DNA of 64,000 nt from Symbiodinium natans (lineage: Eukaryota; Sar; Dinophyceae; Suessiales; Symbiodiniaceae), in NCBI GenBank assembly GCA_905221605.1, contig CAJNDS010000574.1:5001-69000 (forward strand), in the 5' to 3' direction. This document shows, piece by piece, positions 12,201 through 21,434 of this stretch. The notes beneath the pieces were generated by a model that was not told where the DNA came from, ran no database searches, and saw only the letters and a list, made by a program, of their open reading frames with translations. The stretch's first letter is position 1. Each line of letters begins with the position of its first letter. The position numbers were made by a program, and so were the translations under genes.

Positions 12201-15200
12201 TAAGTGTACTTATAACCCACTTGTAAGCCCCTTAAATGCCCTATTATGGCTATAAGCGCAGTTATAGATACGGCTATCATTGGTTAATAAGAAACCCTAA
12301 ACCCTACACCCTACACCCTAAACCTTAGACCCCTACGTAGTGTCCCATGAACCTCCAAGTAGATCTGACGTATTATTCTTTGCCTGTTGCAAGCAGGCTG
12401 CCCGAAAGGCCTGCGTGCCCGCTTCGAGGTGGAATTTAGGTATAGGGTTTAGGGTTTAGGGTTTAGGGTTTAGGGTTTAGGGTTTAGGGTTTAGGGTTTA
12501 GGGTTTAGGGTTTAGGGTTTAGGGTTTAGGGTTTAGGGTTTAGGGTTTAGGGTCTAGGCCCCAAGCCCCAAGCTTGAAACTTTGGGGTTTTTGATGATGG
12601 GCTTTGGGGTTGGGCAGCCTTATGGGACCAACCCGCCCGGCTGCAAATCATGAACTCGACCAGGAATAGGCACAGGATGAGCCTGGCAGACCGAGTGTTG
12701 CAGGGTTTACAGTTTAGGGTTTAGGGGATCGGGGGTGGGGGTCCGAGTCCCCTCCCGCCCTACCCCTTAAACCCCAAACCCCCTAAAGCAGACACGCGGC
12801 ACTCGGAGCGATGTGGAAACTAGGCCGACAATGAGGGCTGCAGCGATGCCGACCGTGCTGACCATCAGCAGGTAAGGAGCCTGATGCCCCAAAAAGGCTT
12901 AGAGGTTTGAGAAATTTTAGGAATGTGCTGTTGTTTAGTGTGTAGAGTTTTGAGCTGAGGCCTTTAGAGGCTTTTGGGGGACTCAAGCCCAAAACCTAAA
13001 CCCTAAACCCTAAACCCTAAACCCTAAACCGTAAACCCTAAACCCTAAACCCTAAACCCTAAACCCTAAATTCCAAGCCCTAAACCCTAAACCCTAAACC
13101 CTAAACCCGAAACCCTAAACCCTACACCATGTGTTGGCAGGCCTTGTTGTAGCCCCCGATCGGGAAGAGATCGCTGGTCAAGCCCATCATCGGCTTCATG
13201 ATGTATGGAGAGAAGATCCTGGGCTGCCCCGTAAACCCTAAACCCTAAACCCTAAACCGCAAAAAAAACGGTAACACCCAAGAACCCCTGAACCCCCCTA
13301 CAGGACATCTCGGCCCAACCGGCCCCAAACTCGTAGATGCACACCAAGCAGCCTTAAGCCGCGAAAGGCCTTTAACCATTCCAGAACCCCCCCAAACCCT
13401 GCGTTTAGGATTTAGGGTGTAAGGGTTAAGCGTCAAGGGTTTAGGCCCTAAACCAGTGAAAACCTGAAACCCTCAAGCCAAGACCCCCGCCCCTCCCCCC
13501 CCCCCCCCCCCCCACCCCCTCCCCCGACCCCTCCCCCGCCCCCTCCCCCACCCCCATGAAGTCCAAGGTATCTGGCCCTCATCTGAGCAGTCCTTAATAG
13601 GGATTTTAGTACCCCCTACTACAATCCCGATTAAGGACGGCTAGCATAAGGCAAAACATCCCAAGTTTAGGAACTTGGGGTTTAGAACCCAGGGTTTGTA
13701 GGGTTTTGGAATGTAGGGCTTCGATCTGAAGGTGTGTCTAAGCCGCCCTGAACCCAGGTTGCACAGGTAACCTAGGATTCAAAAAGGGTGCCCCTTTTTG
13801 CTTAAAGTTAAAGGGGTTTACAAGGGAACCTAAACCCACCCAAACAAGGACTGGGCATCCTAGAAGCGCAAAAGAAAAAAGCAAAGGCTTCTGATGCCCA
13901 TGAGGGTCAAGGTCTTCAGGATTTGCACATCCTGCCCGAGAGCTCAGAGAATTGCATTTTCCCAAAACCCTAAAACCTACCTGAACTACTCTACAACGAC
14001 CCCCTATGCTCCTGATCTCCCCTTCAAAAGCCACCAAACTCTCAAACCCGCCGCAAACCCTAACAAAAACAACCTAAACCCCAGCCTAACGCCTAAACCA
14101 GCGCATGGAACCCAGTCCTGCGCAGACCTCTGCGAACTTCGGTTGAGGGTTGTGCGGTTTTGCAAGGGTTAGGGTTTATGGTGCAGGGCGTGGAGCTTAA
14201 GGCTTCGCGGTTTCTTTTCGTGAGGCTTTTGGCCTGGGCTGTTGTTTGGGTGTTGGGAGGAAGGCTTTGTCCAGGGAACCACCAAACCCTAAACCCTAAA
14301 CCCTAAACCCTAAACCCTAAACCCTAAACCCTAAACCCTAAACCCCTCACACCCTCAAAGCTAAGCCCCCGAACCCCCAACCATGAACCCCTTGGGGTTT
14401 ACGGTTAGGGTTCAGGGTTTAGGGTTTATAGGGTTCAGGGTTTATAGGGTTCAGGGTTTATAGGGTTTAGGGTTTAGGTTTTAGGGTTCAGCATCTCAAG
14501 TCCAAGCATTCACTAGTCAAGCAATTACTCACCCGCCCAAAGAATCCCATAACACTAAGAACGACAAGACAGACAACATTCTGAAACCCCCCATAGAGAA
14601 TCAACATTTCCCACTATCCAGGGTCTACATTGGCTTAGTGTCCCACTATGGTCCAAATGTGCTTCGTGTCCCACTATCTGGGCTATCTGGGCCGCAGGTG
14701 ATATTATTTACTGGGCCGCCGGGGGGGGGGTTGTGGGGGGGGGGGGTGGGGGGGGGGGGGGGGGGGGGTGGGGGGGGGGGGGGTGGGGGGGGGGGGGGGG
14801 TGGAAGGTCACATTTTTACTGGGCGGGGTGGGCACCCAGCAAAAAACATGACCTTCGGGGCCGGAGGTCACAATTTTATGGGGCGGGTGGGCGCCCAGTA
14901 AAAACATGACCTTCGGGGCCCGAAGGTCAAGTTTTTGCGGGCACAAGGTCGTTTTGTGGACCGACCGACTTGCCAGTAAACATATGACCTTGCCAGCAAA
15001 AAGGTGACCTTGCCCAGGAAAATATGAATTTGCCCAGAAAAATATGACCTTGACCAGTAAAAAAAAAAATTGACCTTGCCCAATATGCGCTGTAAGCTAT
15101 GACTTGCCGGGCCGAAGGTCATATTTTTACTGGGCACAAGGTCGTTTTTGGACTGAACGACCTTGCCCAGTAAAAACATGACCTTGCCCAGGAAGAAAAG

Positions 15201-15373
15201 GACATTGCCCAGTAAAAATATGACCTTGCCCAGAAAAAATGACCTTGACCTGTAACCCCAACATTTAAATGATATACCCTGGGCACCGGCACGTGGTACT
15301 CCTTGCAGAGGTAGGGGTTGGCACGGCCACCAAGGTGCCAGCGAAGCCCTTGATGAGATGCTGGATGGCGAAC
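296..15373 (-). CDS. Folate-biopterin transporter (FBT/BT1 family, MFS), multi-exon, 3' part off the window
   Basis: Minus-strand exons in transcript order: 15278-15373, 13898-13931, 13143-13218, 12798-12880, 12645-12682, 11700-11746, 11293-11351, 9650-9722, 9160-9333, about 6505-6606, 6210-6271, 5621-5717, about 4073-4149, 3560-3608, 3028-3079, about 1915-1959, 1549-1601, 800-857, about 296-358. Together they spell FBT hallmarks in the family's order: NPYLCKEYHVPVPR, DVQILKTLTLM, IMKPMMGLTSDLFPIGGYNK, APYLLMVSTVGIAAALIVGL (helix 3), LILCLFLVEFMI, DDLLTEALYSRHMQ, QDLLTFAAQQ, two helices, SPIIAKFAVFT, FYFLTDTPTQYPEGPHFSK, VFYNTCLGSIGSLATLLGL, SYRTLLVVSNITFS, DSLIFSRLNLTFG then IPD, WMPQVGLFSQLCPRGIE, ATMFALIVACHNLG. 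FBT proteins are 12-helix membrane carriers of folates or pterins; the substrate here is not known. Introns are filled with telomere-type arrays and hairpin elements. One exon (15278-15373) changes frame internally, and the 13898-13931/13143-13218 join does not keep frame with a standard splice site. The start codon is not identified and the last helices lie beyond position 1. Function is inferred from family motifs; a decayed copy is possible. Confidence 0.86.
2731..3001. repeat. Two CCCTAAA arrays sharing a 22-bp leading edge
   Basis: The sequence CGGAGGGTATATTTCAGGAT (then CC) occurs at 2731-2752 and again at 2894-2915. In both places it is followed directly by CCCTAAA units (2753-2822 degenerate; 2916-3001 uniform). 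A fixed edge beside two separate arrays argues that the array was copied together with its flank. Confidence 0.85.
3118..3320 (+). repeat. Long TTTAGGG array
   Basis: About 29 units with a few TTTGGGG and TTTTGGG variants. It lies in the FBT intron between exons 3560-3608 and 3028-3079, where the transcribed strand reads CCCTAAA. Confidence 0.97.
4225..4871. other. Unassigned block inside an FBT intron
   Basis: About 640 bp without telomere-type units between two arrays. Open frames exist on both strands (longest on minus, about 155 codons), but composition is Pro/Arg/Ser-rich and no frame has clear splice junctions or a family motif. CTCATCCAAGCACTT occurs twice in the block (4250 and 4735), and its right end, AAGGGTACCCTTCTTGG through AAGGGAACCT, resembles hairpin element ends. 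I read it as a decayed inserted element, not a gene. Confidence 0.5.
4872..5001 (+). repeat. CCCTAAA array, about 18 perfect units
   Basis: Uniform array between the 4225-4870 unique block and the 5060-5345 minisatellite, inside an FBT intron; the transcribed strand reads TTTAGGG here. Confidence 0.97.
5060..5345 (+). repeat. GCTGGAGGG/GCTGGAGGAGG minisatellite
   Basis: About 30 copies of a 9-bp unit with an 11-12-bp variant, G-rich on the plus strand. It gives open frames in several phases on both strands (Pro/Ser-Ala or Gly-Trp-Arg repeats) that are by-products of the repeat. It is intronic in the FBT gene. Confidence 0.93.
6403..6498 (+). repeat. CCCTAAA array beside an inverted copy
   Basis: Preceded at about 6340-6400 by an inverted pair, TTTAGGGATTAAATAGGGATTAGGG and its reverse complement, so the array edge forms a hairpin. 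It lies between FBT exons 6505-6606 and 6210-6271. Confidence 0.9.
6890..7330 (+). repeat. GCCAATTTTGGG minisatellite
   Basis: About 440 bp built from alternating GCCAATTTTGGGCTT and GAAGCAAATT modules, period about 26-60 bp and degenerate. It keeps several phases open on both strands (long Pro-Lys-Leu or Gly-Phe-Trp translations), none protein-like beyond the repeat. Confidence 0.88.
7860..8460. other. Unassigned intronic stretch
   Basis: Mixed sequence within an FBT intron. 8055-8165 contains TTCCGAAAAATTAGGGACAC and GGGAATCCTACTAATTTGGG, which recur in variant form at 32760-32830 and 38285-38310, so it is probably a diverged repeat family. An island at 7725-7850 is open on both strands (plus frame ends in a KKKSSC-like tail); I could not assign it. 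Nothing else recognised. Confidence 0.45.
8461..8605 (+). repeat. TTTAGGG array, about 19 units
   Basis: Uniform units; its right edge abuts the island 8606-8700, which on the minus strand can read KQVLLKFKLPARTSSGRRR, a possible additional FBT loop exon that I could not fit to the family. Confidence 0.95.
9353..9645 (+). repeat. Two CCCTAAA arrays around a short spacer
   Basis: 9353-9456 and 9534-9645. Together they fill the FBT intron between exon 9650-9722 and exon 9160-9333. On the transcribed strand the intron starts GTGGGTTTCGGGTTTAGGG, so the array starts within ten bases of the splice donor. Confidence 0.95.
9742..9893 (+). repeat. TTTAGGG array next to a G12 run
   Basis: About 21 units; the poly-G/poly-C run at 9731-9742 lies just upstream (transcribed sense: array, then C-run, then TTTTTCAG acceptor) of the FBT exon 9650-9722. 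Confidence 0.93.
10340..10482 (+). mobile_element. Hairpin family F element (TATATGAAGTAGGGTATATA ends)
   Basis: Left end TATATGAAGTAGGGTATATA; right end ATAAACCCTACTTCATATAG, its inverted partner. The interior carries two copies of TATATACACTCACCAAT. The same element occurs in opposite orientation at 57120-57250. Confidence 0.85.
12163..12361. mobile_element. Hairpin element family A (TACTTGGAGGTTCATGG ends) with telomere-type insert
   Basis: Left end CTACTTGGAGGTTCATGGTA; right end its complement, ATGAACCTCCAAGTAG. The interior, ACTTATAACCCACTTGTAAG, is shared with other copies. A CCCTAAA-type segment (12292-12335) sits inside near the right arm. Other family members: 10605-10717, 17255-17500, 22098-22170 (left half), 23420-23490 (left half), 28100-28216, 31602-31742; a stray right end is at 11942-11980. 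No coding capacity, terminal inverted repeats, a MITE or introner-like structure. Confidence 0.85.
12445..12555 (+). repeat. TTTAGGG array, about 15 units
   Basis: It fills the intron between FBT exons 12645-12682 and 11700-11746, together with the hairpin element at 12163-12361. Confidence 0.95.
12993..13128 (+). repeat. CCCTAAA array in the FBT intron after the GGYNK exon
   Basis: About 18 units with scattered variants. On the transcribed strand this is a TTTAGGG array running from 13 bases after the exon boundary at 13143 toward the next exon at 12880. Confidence 0.95.
13480..13560 (+). repeat. C-rich homopolymer tract
   Basis: A C17 run followed by CCCCTCCCC repeats; on the minus strand G-rich and potentially G-quadruplex forming. 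Confidence 0.9.
13580..13652. mobile_element. Hairpin family B element (AGTCCTTAATGGGGATTATAGTA type)
   Basis: GCAGTCCTTAATAGGGATTT at the left pairs with ATCCCGATTAAGGACGG at the right. Relatives at 27455-27535 and 53131-53228 have longer arms. Confidence 0.75.
14480..15285 (+). mobile_element. Element family 'AAAGAATCCCATAAC', copy 1 (GACCTTGCCC core)
   Basis: It begins with CAGCATCTCAAGT, then CACCCGCCCAAAGAATCCCA-TAACA(C/T)TAAGAA, both also found at 33940-34035. The interior is a poly-G tract with T interruptions (14719-14803), then direct and inverted copies of GACCTTGCCCAGTAAAAA up to 15250. It ends near CAACATTTAAATGATATAC, within a few bases of the donor of FBT exon 15278-15373, so it constitutes much of that intron's start. 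No coding capacity. Confidence 0.7.
15278..15373 (-). CDS. FBT exon with internal frame change (first transmembrane region)
   Basis: The acceptor TTACTGCAG precedes G-TTC and the donor is AGG then GTATATC, a canonical GT. The first half reads FAIQHLIKGFAG and the second half NPYLCKEYHVPVPR; both match the start of FBT proteins but lie in different frames, offset by one base near 15325-15340. The second half joins in phase to the next exon (DVQILKTL). Possible causes are a sequencing indel, a genuine frameshift in a dying copy, or a missed tiny intron. Base calls cannot decide. Confidence 0.7.
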
Positions 15374-16209
15374 CTGCAGTAAGGAACCAAGGGCGCGGGG
15401 CTTTGGGGGTTTTAGGCTTAGGGTTTTAGGTTTTTAGGGCTCTTGGGTTTTGGCTCCAGGATTGTGGGCGGATGGGTGTTGGGATTGAGTCTTCTCCAGG
15501 GGCTAAACCTAAACCTAAACCCTAACCCTAAACCTAAACCCTAACCCGAAACCTTCTAACCCTGACATTAGAGGCTTCAGCAGGGGTTTAGGGGATGAGG
15601 CTGCCAGGCGGGTGGCAGCAAGAAGAGCAGGCGTCCGCCGAATTCCCACGCAGCACGGCCAGCCAGTCGAAAAAACTGCACCTGCTGGGAGAGTTTGGGG
15701 GTTTAGGGTGTTGGGGGTGTAGGGTTAGGGGGGGTTTAGGGGTTAGGGGTTAGGGGTTTAGGGGTTTTTAGGGGTTTAGGGGTTTAGGGTAGCCTAAACC
15801 CCAAACCCTAAACCCGAAAACCCGAAACCCTAAACCCTAAACCCGAAACCCTAAACCCTAAACCCTAAAACCCGAAAAACGCCTAAACCCTAAACCCGAA
15901 ACAGTGAAGTTTAAGGCATGGGGTTCAAGGCGAACTGCCCAGCACCCCCCCCCCCCCCCCACCCCCCCCAACAGGAAGAAGAAGGGATGGTTGGATCCCC
16001 TTGAACGCCAATTAAACGACAAGATGCTTCGGGATTAAGGGCAAACCAGAACCCCCTGAACCTTAAACCCTAAACCCTAAACTTTGCTTTTCGAGGGTTT
16101 AGGGTTTAGAGTTTAGGGCTTAGGGTTTTAGGAAGAGTTTGAGCAACCGCAAATTGGCGACCCCAGAATTTGGCTGAACAAAAACCTCATAGGGCTTTAG
16201 GGGCAGCCC

Positions 16210-16640
16210 CTGCTCAACAACATCTTGGCTGCCTGGGGCGACAATCTTCATCTGAGTCGGAGGCATTGCCTCAGCTAGATGGTATCTTAGGAACAACAAC
16301 AGCACCCCTTCTTCTTTTCAAACTATCCCCAAGCCCTAAACCCTAAACCCTAAAACCGCACAAGGCGCTTCCATAACCTCTTCTGGAAGATTTTGGTAGC
16401 CAGCCCCATCACCGTTTCACCCAACCCCATGCCCCGCCACCCCGCCTCGATTGTTCACAAAACCCTAAACCCTAAACCCTAAACCCTAAACCCTGAACCC
16501 TGAACCCTAAACGCTAAACCCTAAACCCTAAACCCTAAACCCTAAACCCTATTGGGGGCTTAGGGCTTCAGTCCATGTGGCTTCCGCACGTGCCCGATGT
16601 TGCAGACGCATCGGACTCCATCGGCCATTCCACACAGGAG
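16210..16640 (-). CDS. Candidate 5' exons of the FBT gene
   Basis: Two islands upstream of the first recognised FBT exon are open on the minus strand. 16210-16269 follows CTGAG and reads AMPPTQMKIVAPGSQDVVEQ. 16575-16640 can read MADGVRCVCNIGHVRKPHGL. A third island at 16370-16450 reads ETVMGLATKIFQKRLWKRL. The N-terminus of this family is variable, so homology gives no help, and more than one frame is open in each island. They are listed because the transcript must begin between the first clear exon (15373) and the stop of the next gene (17925). Confidence 0.3.
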
Positions 16641-17254
16641 GGCAGGACTTGGGAATTCGGGAGCCCGAAGCCCTCGGGGTTTAGGGTTTAGGGTTTAGGG
16701 TTTAGGGTTTAGGGTTTAGGGTTTAGGGTTTAGGGTTTAGGGTTTAGGGTTTAGGGGGCCCATGAAGCCCCAGGTTTATTTAAGGGTTTGGGGGTTCGGG
16801 GTTCAAAGGGTTCAGGGTTGTGGGTTGAGGGTTTTGGAATTGGGAATTAGGGTTTAGGGTTTAGGGTTTAGGAATTAAGGTGTAGGAAGTAGGAATTGGG
16901 AATTCGGGTTTAGGGTTGCAGCTTTAGGTTGAGGGTTGAGGGCTTAACAAAGCGAACCTTGTTGGGCGAAGTGACCTGAATCAGACGCAGGGCGTTGAAT
17001 GAAATCAGGGAACGTTTACCTGGGCCCCCCATTTATAGGGAGTCCTACTGTGGCATAGCCTAAACTATGAACCGTAGAACCCTAAACCTTAGAACCTCAG
17101 AACCTGCGAACCTTTGAGCCTTAGAACCTTAGAACCTAAACCCTAAAGCCTAAACCCGAAACCCTAAACCCTAAACTCTAAACCCTAAGCCCCCCTCATC
17201 TGAAGCCCCCCTTACATCGCCCAGAGCCGGGGCTTCCTCTCTTCGCCGGTGTAG

Positions 17255-17500
17255 GTTGGAGGTTCATGGTACTTACTAACCAATTACAACTGTACTTACA
17301 GGGTTCAGGGTTTATGGTTGAGGTTTAGGGTTTAGGGTTTAGGGTTTAGGGTTTAGGGTTTAGGGTTTAGGGTTTAGGGTTTAGGGTTTGGGGGGTACTT
17401 ATAACCCACTCATAAGCCCCTTAAGTGGTCCAAGATGGTTATCAGTACAGCTACAAGTCCAGTTAAAGCTGGTCAATAAGTACCGTGAACCTCCAAGTAG
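17255..17500. mobile_element. Hairpin family A element interrupted by a TTTAGGG array
   Basis: Arms GGAGGTTCATGGTACTTACT (17258 on) and AGTACCGTGAACCTCC (17480 on) pair with each other. The array at 17318-17392 sits exactly between the shared motifs CTGTACTTA and GTACTTATAACCCACT, which are contiguous in intact members such as 31602-31742. The array is therefore a secondary event inside the element. Confidence 0.85.
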
Positions 17501-17605
17501 GGTCTAAACTCGAAGGCAACAACAACTAGCAAACATCCAGTCTCGTCTTCAACCACTTACACTCAAGATGTTTTCTTGGGTTGAAGGCCCAGGGTTTAGG
17601 GTCTA

Positions 17606-17712
17606 GATCTTCTGGCTGGCTCTTAGTTGGGAATGAGGGAGTGAGGTACCCTATAGATCCCTTAAAGGGTGTATATGGGGCCCTAGTTCCCTCATTCCCG
17701 GCTAAGAACCAG
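17606..17712. mobile_element. Hairpin family C element (GGAATGAGGGA type)
   Basis: GGCTCTTAGTTGGGAATGAG at the left pairs with CTCATTCCCGGCTAAGAACC at the right, around TACCCTATAGATCCC. The partner copy at 26345-26475 has arms TTGGTTAGCAGGGAATGA and TCATTCTCTACTAACCAA. Both share the inner motif GAGGTACCCT. Confidence 0.8.
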
Positions 17713-17924
17713 GGGACTTCCGTGTTCGGCTTGAAATCGAAATCTGCGGCCCTAAATTCAACCCGTCGGACCTCTTAACTCCCATGCCGTCTTGAACCCC
17801 AAACCTGACGCCCTAAAGCCTAAATGCCTAAATGCCTAAACCCTAAGCCGTAGACCCTAAACCCTCAATTAATCCCAAACCCTAAGCCCTAAACCCTAAA
17901 CCCCCCAGGGCTGTGTGAGCAGCT

Positions 17925-20900
17925 TTATTCGCACCGCTGCTCGAAGTAGGCCCAGTCAGGTTCAGGAGAGAGCCTCGGCTCTTCAAAAAGGGATTGGGTG
18001 CTTAGGGGTTTTAGGGGTTCAGGGGTTTGCTTAGATTACTACTGTTTGTGTTTTTTGTTTTTTTTTTTGGGGGGGGGGGGGTGCCTTAGGGTGCCTTAGG
18101 GTGCCTTAGGGTCTAAAAGGAAAGCTTCCTGTTTAAATGGTCTTATGCTTTCAGAAGCCGAACTCTACACCCAACACCCTTGTTTCGTTTCGGGGGCTCG
18201 TGGGCGGAAAGGCCTGGGGGGTCGAAGAAGCGTAGAGATTACTGTGTCTGCCCCTATGAACCCAAGACCATGTCTGCTCATAACCTATTGAAAGCCCACC
18301 ACTGAAGCTTCAAGTGAGGGGGGGGGGGGGGGCAGTCTAGGACTTCGTCGAGCTTAGGGTTTCGGGTTTAGGGTGTAGGTTCTAGGGTTTAAGGTGTAGG
18401 AATCTTTGCATTCTTCAGGTTTGGGGCATGCGCTGGAATGGGCAGAATTGGTGAATCATTCTGCGCATTCTTCTAAGCCAATTGCCCACTAAGAACCTAT
18501 GAGTTTCAGATCTCTTTCGCAAGCTCCTCCAACCCTTAAGCCTATAAGCGGTTTAGGGCGCAGGAGGTTGCAACAATTGCCTAAACCCTAAGCAGATTTT
18601 TGGTGATCCTGAGTTCCTCCAGCATGGATTCAAGTATGTTGAGTTAATATAGAGGTCGGAATAATTACTAATGGTATTCCCTTCTGGCCCCTTTAAAATA
18701 TACTGTCATAACCCCCAAAGCCATGTTCTAATTATTAAGGCCTCTATAGTATACAAGGGGTACCCCGAGTTTGACAAATGCAGGTGTGGGCGTCGAAGGT
18801 TCACGGTTAGCGGTTTCAGGTTTCGAGGTTTACGGTAGCAGCTGGGTTTAGGGCTTGCGGTTGCGGAGTTTTGCTGTTTGGGGCTGGTATCTAGGAACTA
18901 GGTGGACGGCTTGCCAGTTTAGGGGTTTAGGGGTTTAGGGTTAAGGGTTTAATTAGGATTAACTGGAACCCCCCCAAACCCTAAACTCCCTGAAATCCAC
19001 ACGCAAGTCCGTGACCCTAACCCTAAGCCCTGTAAACCCTAAACCCTAAAACCCTAAACTCCCCGAAGTCCAGATGAAATGCCGCGCCACCCTTTGGCTC
19101 TCCGCGCTTGGTTCGTCAGAGCCCGCTCCCGGTGATAGGCATGCTCGAAGACCGCTGGCAAGCAAACCGGCTTGTGGATCCAGAGTGTGCTGTCCTGGGA
19201 GACCCTACTACTTTGGGAGTAGACCCTGGAAAAAATATATACATTTAGGTAGAAGAAGCTATCGTAGGAACCCAGAATCAAAAAAACAAGTCTTAAGGTA
19301 TAGTACTCCCAAACCCAGTTTAGACGAGGGCTTCACGCTCGTAGCCCTAAGTTGAGGAGGGTTGAGGGCCTAAAGCTAGTAGCCCTAAACCCTCAGCCCT
19401 AAACCCCTGCACCATAGGAAAGACTAGAAAGAACCCAGGTTCATCCACTTCAGGCAGATAGCTAGTAGCCTAAACCCTAAACCCCAAACCCCAAACCCTA
19501 AACCCCATAGCAAAGACCCAGGTTCATCCACTTCAGGCAGATAAGAGCAGCTGAACCTTGGCTGCACTCAGAAGGGTAGCTATAACTGAAAATGCTAGCT
19601 GCCTTATTAAGAAACCCAATAAACCCAAAAAGGCTAAGGATCTAAAGTTACAGTAAAGCACCACAAAGGAACCATAGCCCTAAACCCTAAACCCTAAACC
19701 CTAAACCCTAAACCCTAAACCCTAAACCCTAAACCCAAGGAACCATCGATGAGTCCGCCCCTCGCGGATCGCCAGCGCTTCCTCGGCGATTCGGTTGGCT
19801 TTTCCTGGGAGCCAGGAGTTGAGGGTTTAGGGTTTCGGGAGCCCTCCGCCAAAAGGTTTAGGGTTTAGGGTTTAGGGTTTAGGCTGAGGGAGCCCTAAGC
19901 ATTCAGAGTTTAGGGTTTAGGGTTGGCTGATCCGGGGAGCCTGACGCCCGGAGCACCCTGAACTCAGATTTCCCAAAGCCGTGAAAGGGCTTAGAGTTAG
20001 GGGTTTAAAGCCCTCAGCCTAAAGGGTTTAGGGTTTATGGCTTCGGGTTATAGGGTGTTCTTCAAAGCAAAGCTTGCAATGAGCTGAAAGATAATCTTCA
20101 AGCTTGCGTGCCTGCGTGATACCCTAAACCCTAAAACCTAAACATCATTCATAGCTATTTCATAACTGCTGGGTAGCGTAGGCAACGGACCTATTAAAAG
20201 CCCAGGCACAAGATCTCTAAACAAGGAGCAGCAGTAAATCTAACACATCCTACCGTGGACCCAAAAGACCTTCGGCTCTTTGGTAATCTGCATGCCCGAC
20301 AGGCCCTGCATAACTGTTCGAACTCAAGGTCTTTGATTCGGGTCGACAGTAAGGTAAACGCTAAGGCCCTCAACTACATCGTAGCAACCTTGCGTAGGGT
20401 TCCATCGGAACCGAGTACCCAAACTCCCCCAACCCTAAAGCCTCCCTCGCCCCCCCCGCCTCCTCCCTAAACCCTAAACCCTAAACCCTAAACCCTGAAC
20501 CCTGAACCCTGAACCCTAAACCCTAAACCCTAAACCCTGAACCCCAAAGCCCCTCTCCCCCAAGTGATGCAGCAAAAGCCTCCACCAAAACGGAACCCCC
20601 AAAGGTCCATGGGCGCCAGAGCCAGATCCAGCTGATACGTAAAAACGAAGGGAGGCATACAGAAGAACCTCGGGCTGGATGGGGGGGTTTAGGGTTTAGG
20701 GTCTAGAGGGTCACCGTCTAGAGGGGGTTCCAGGCTTAGAAAAAAACCCACCCGCCCAAAGAATCCCATAACATTAAGAACATAAAAGGTTCTCATCCTA
20801 CCCCACAGAGTTTTACCTACCAACTTCTAAACCATGAGGCCCCAAACCCTGAAGCCCTAAACCCTGAAGCCCTGCACCCTCAAGCCCTAAACCCTGGAGC

Positions 20901-21396
20901 CCTAAACCCTGAAGCCCTAAACCCTGGAGCCCTAAACCCTGAAGCCCTGAACCCTGAAGCCCTAAGCCCTGATTGACCGAAAACTCACCAACACTGGTCC
21001 AGATTGACCGAAAAGTCACCAACACTGGTCCAGATTGACCGAAAAGTCACCAACACTGGTCCAGATTGACCGAAAAGTCACCAACACTGGTCCAGATTGA
21101 CCGAAAAGTCACCAACACTGGTCCAGATTGACCGAAAAGTCACGAATATTGGGGTCACATTGATGGAAAAGTCACCAACACTGGTCCAGATTGGCCGAAA
21201 AGTCACGAACAACAGGGGGCAGATGGACCGAAAAATCTCGAAGGTTTACATCTATATATGATAGAGAGGTTTAGGGTTTAGGGTTTAGGGTTTAGGGTTT
21301 AGAGTTTAGGGTTTAGGATGGGTGGGGTGGGCGACCCTCGGTATCCTTAACCCTAATCCCCAACCCTAAACCCCCTAAGCCCCAAATAGGGGTTTA

Positions 21397-21434
<38 letters not shown>

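Noticed and set aside
20255-20470. Plus-strand frame with protein-like composition (DPKDLRLFGNLHARQAL)
   Set aside because: Kept out of the features because the minus strand of the same island is also open with an acceptor and a stop, and all homology-supported genes here are on minus. Transcript data could reverse this.
20972-21200. CRISPR-like array (31-bp repeats); also 43861-44810
   Set aside because: Repeats are directly contiguous with no unique spacers, and the context is eukaryotic; these are minisatellites.
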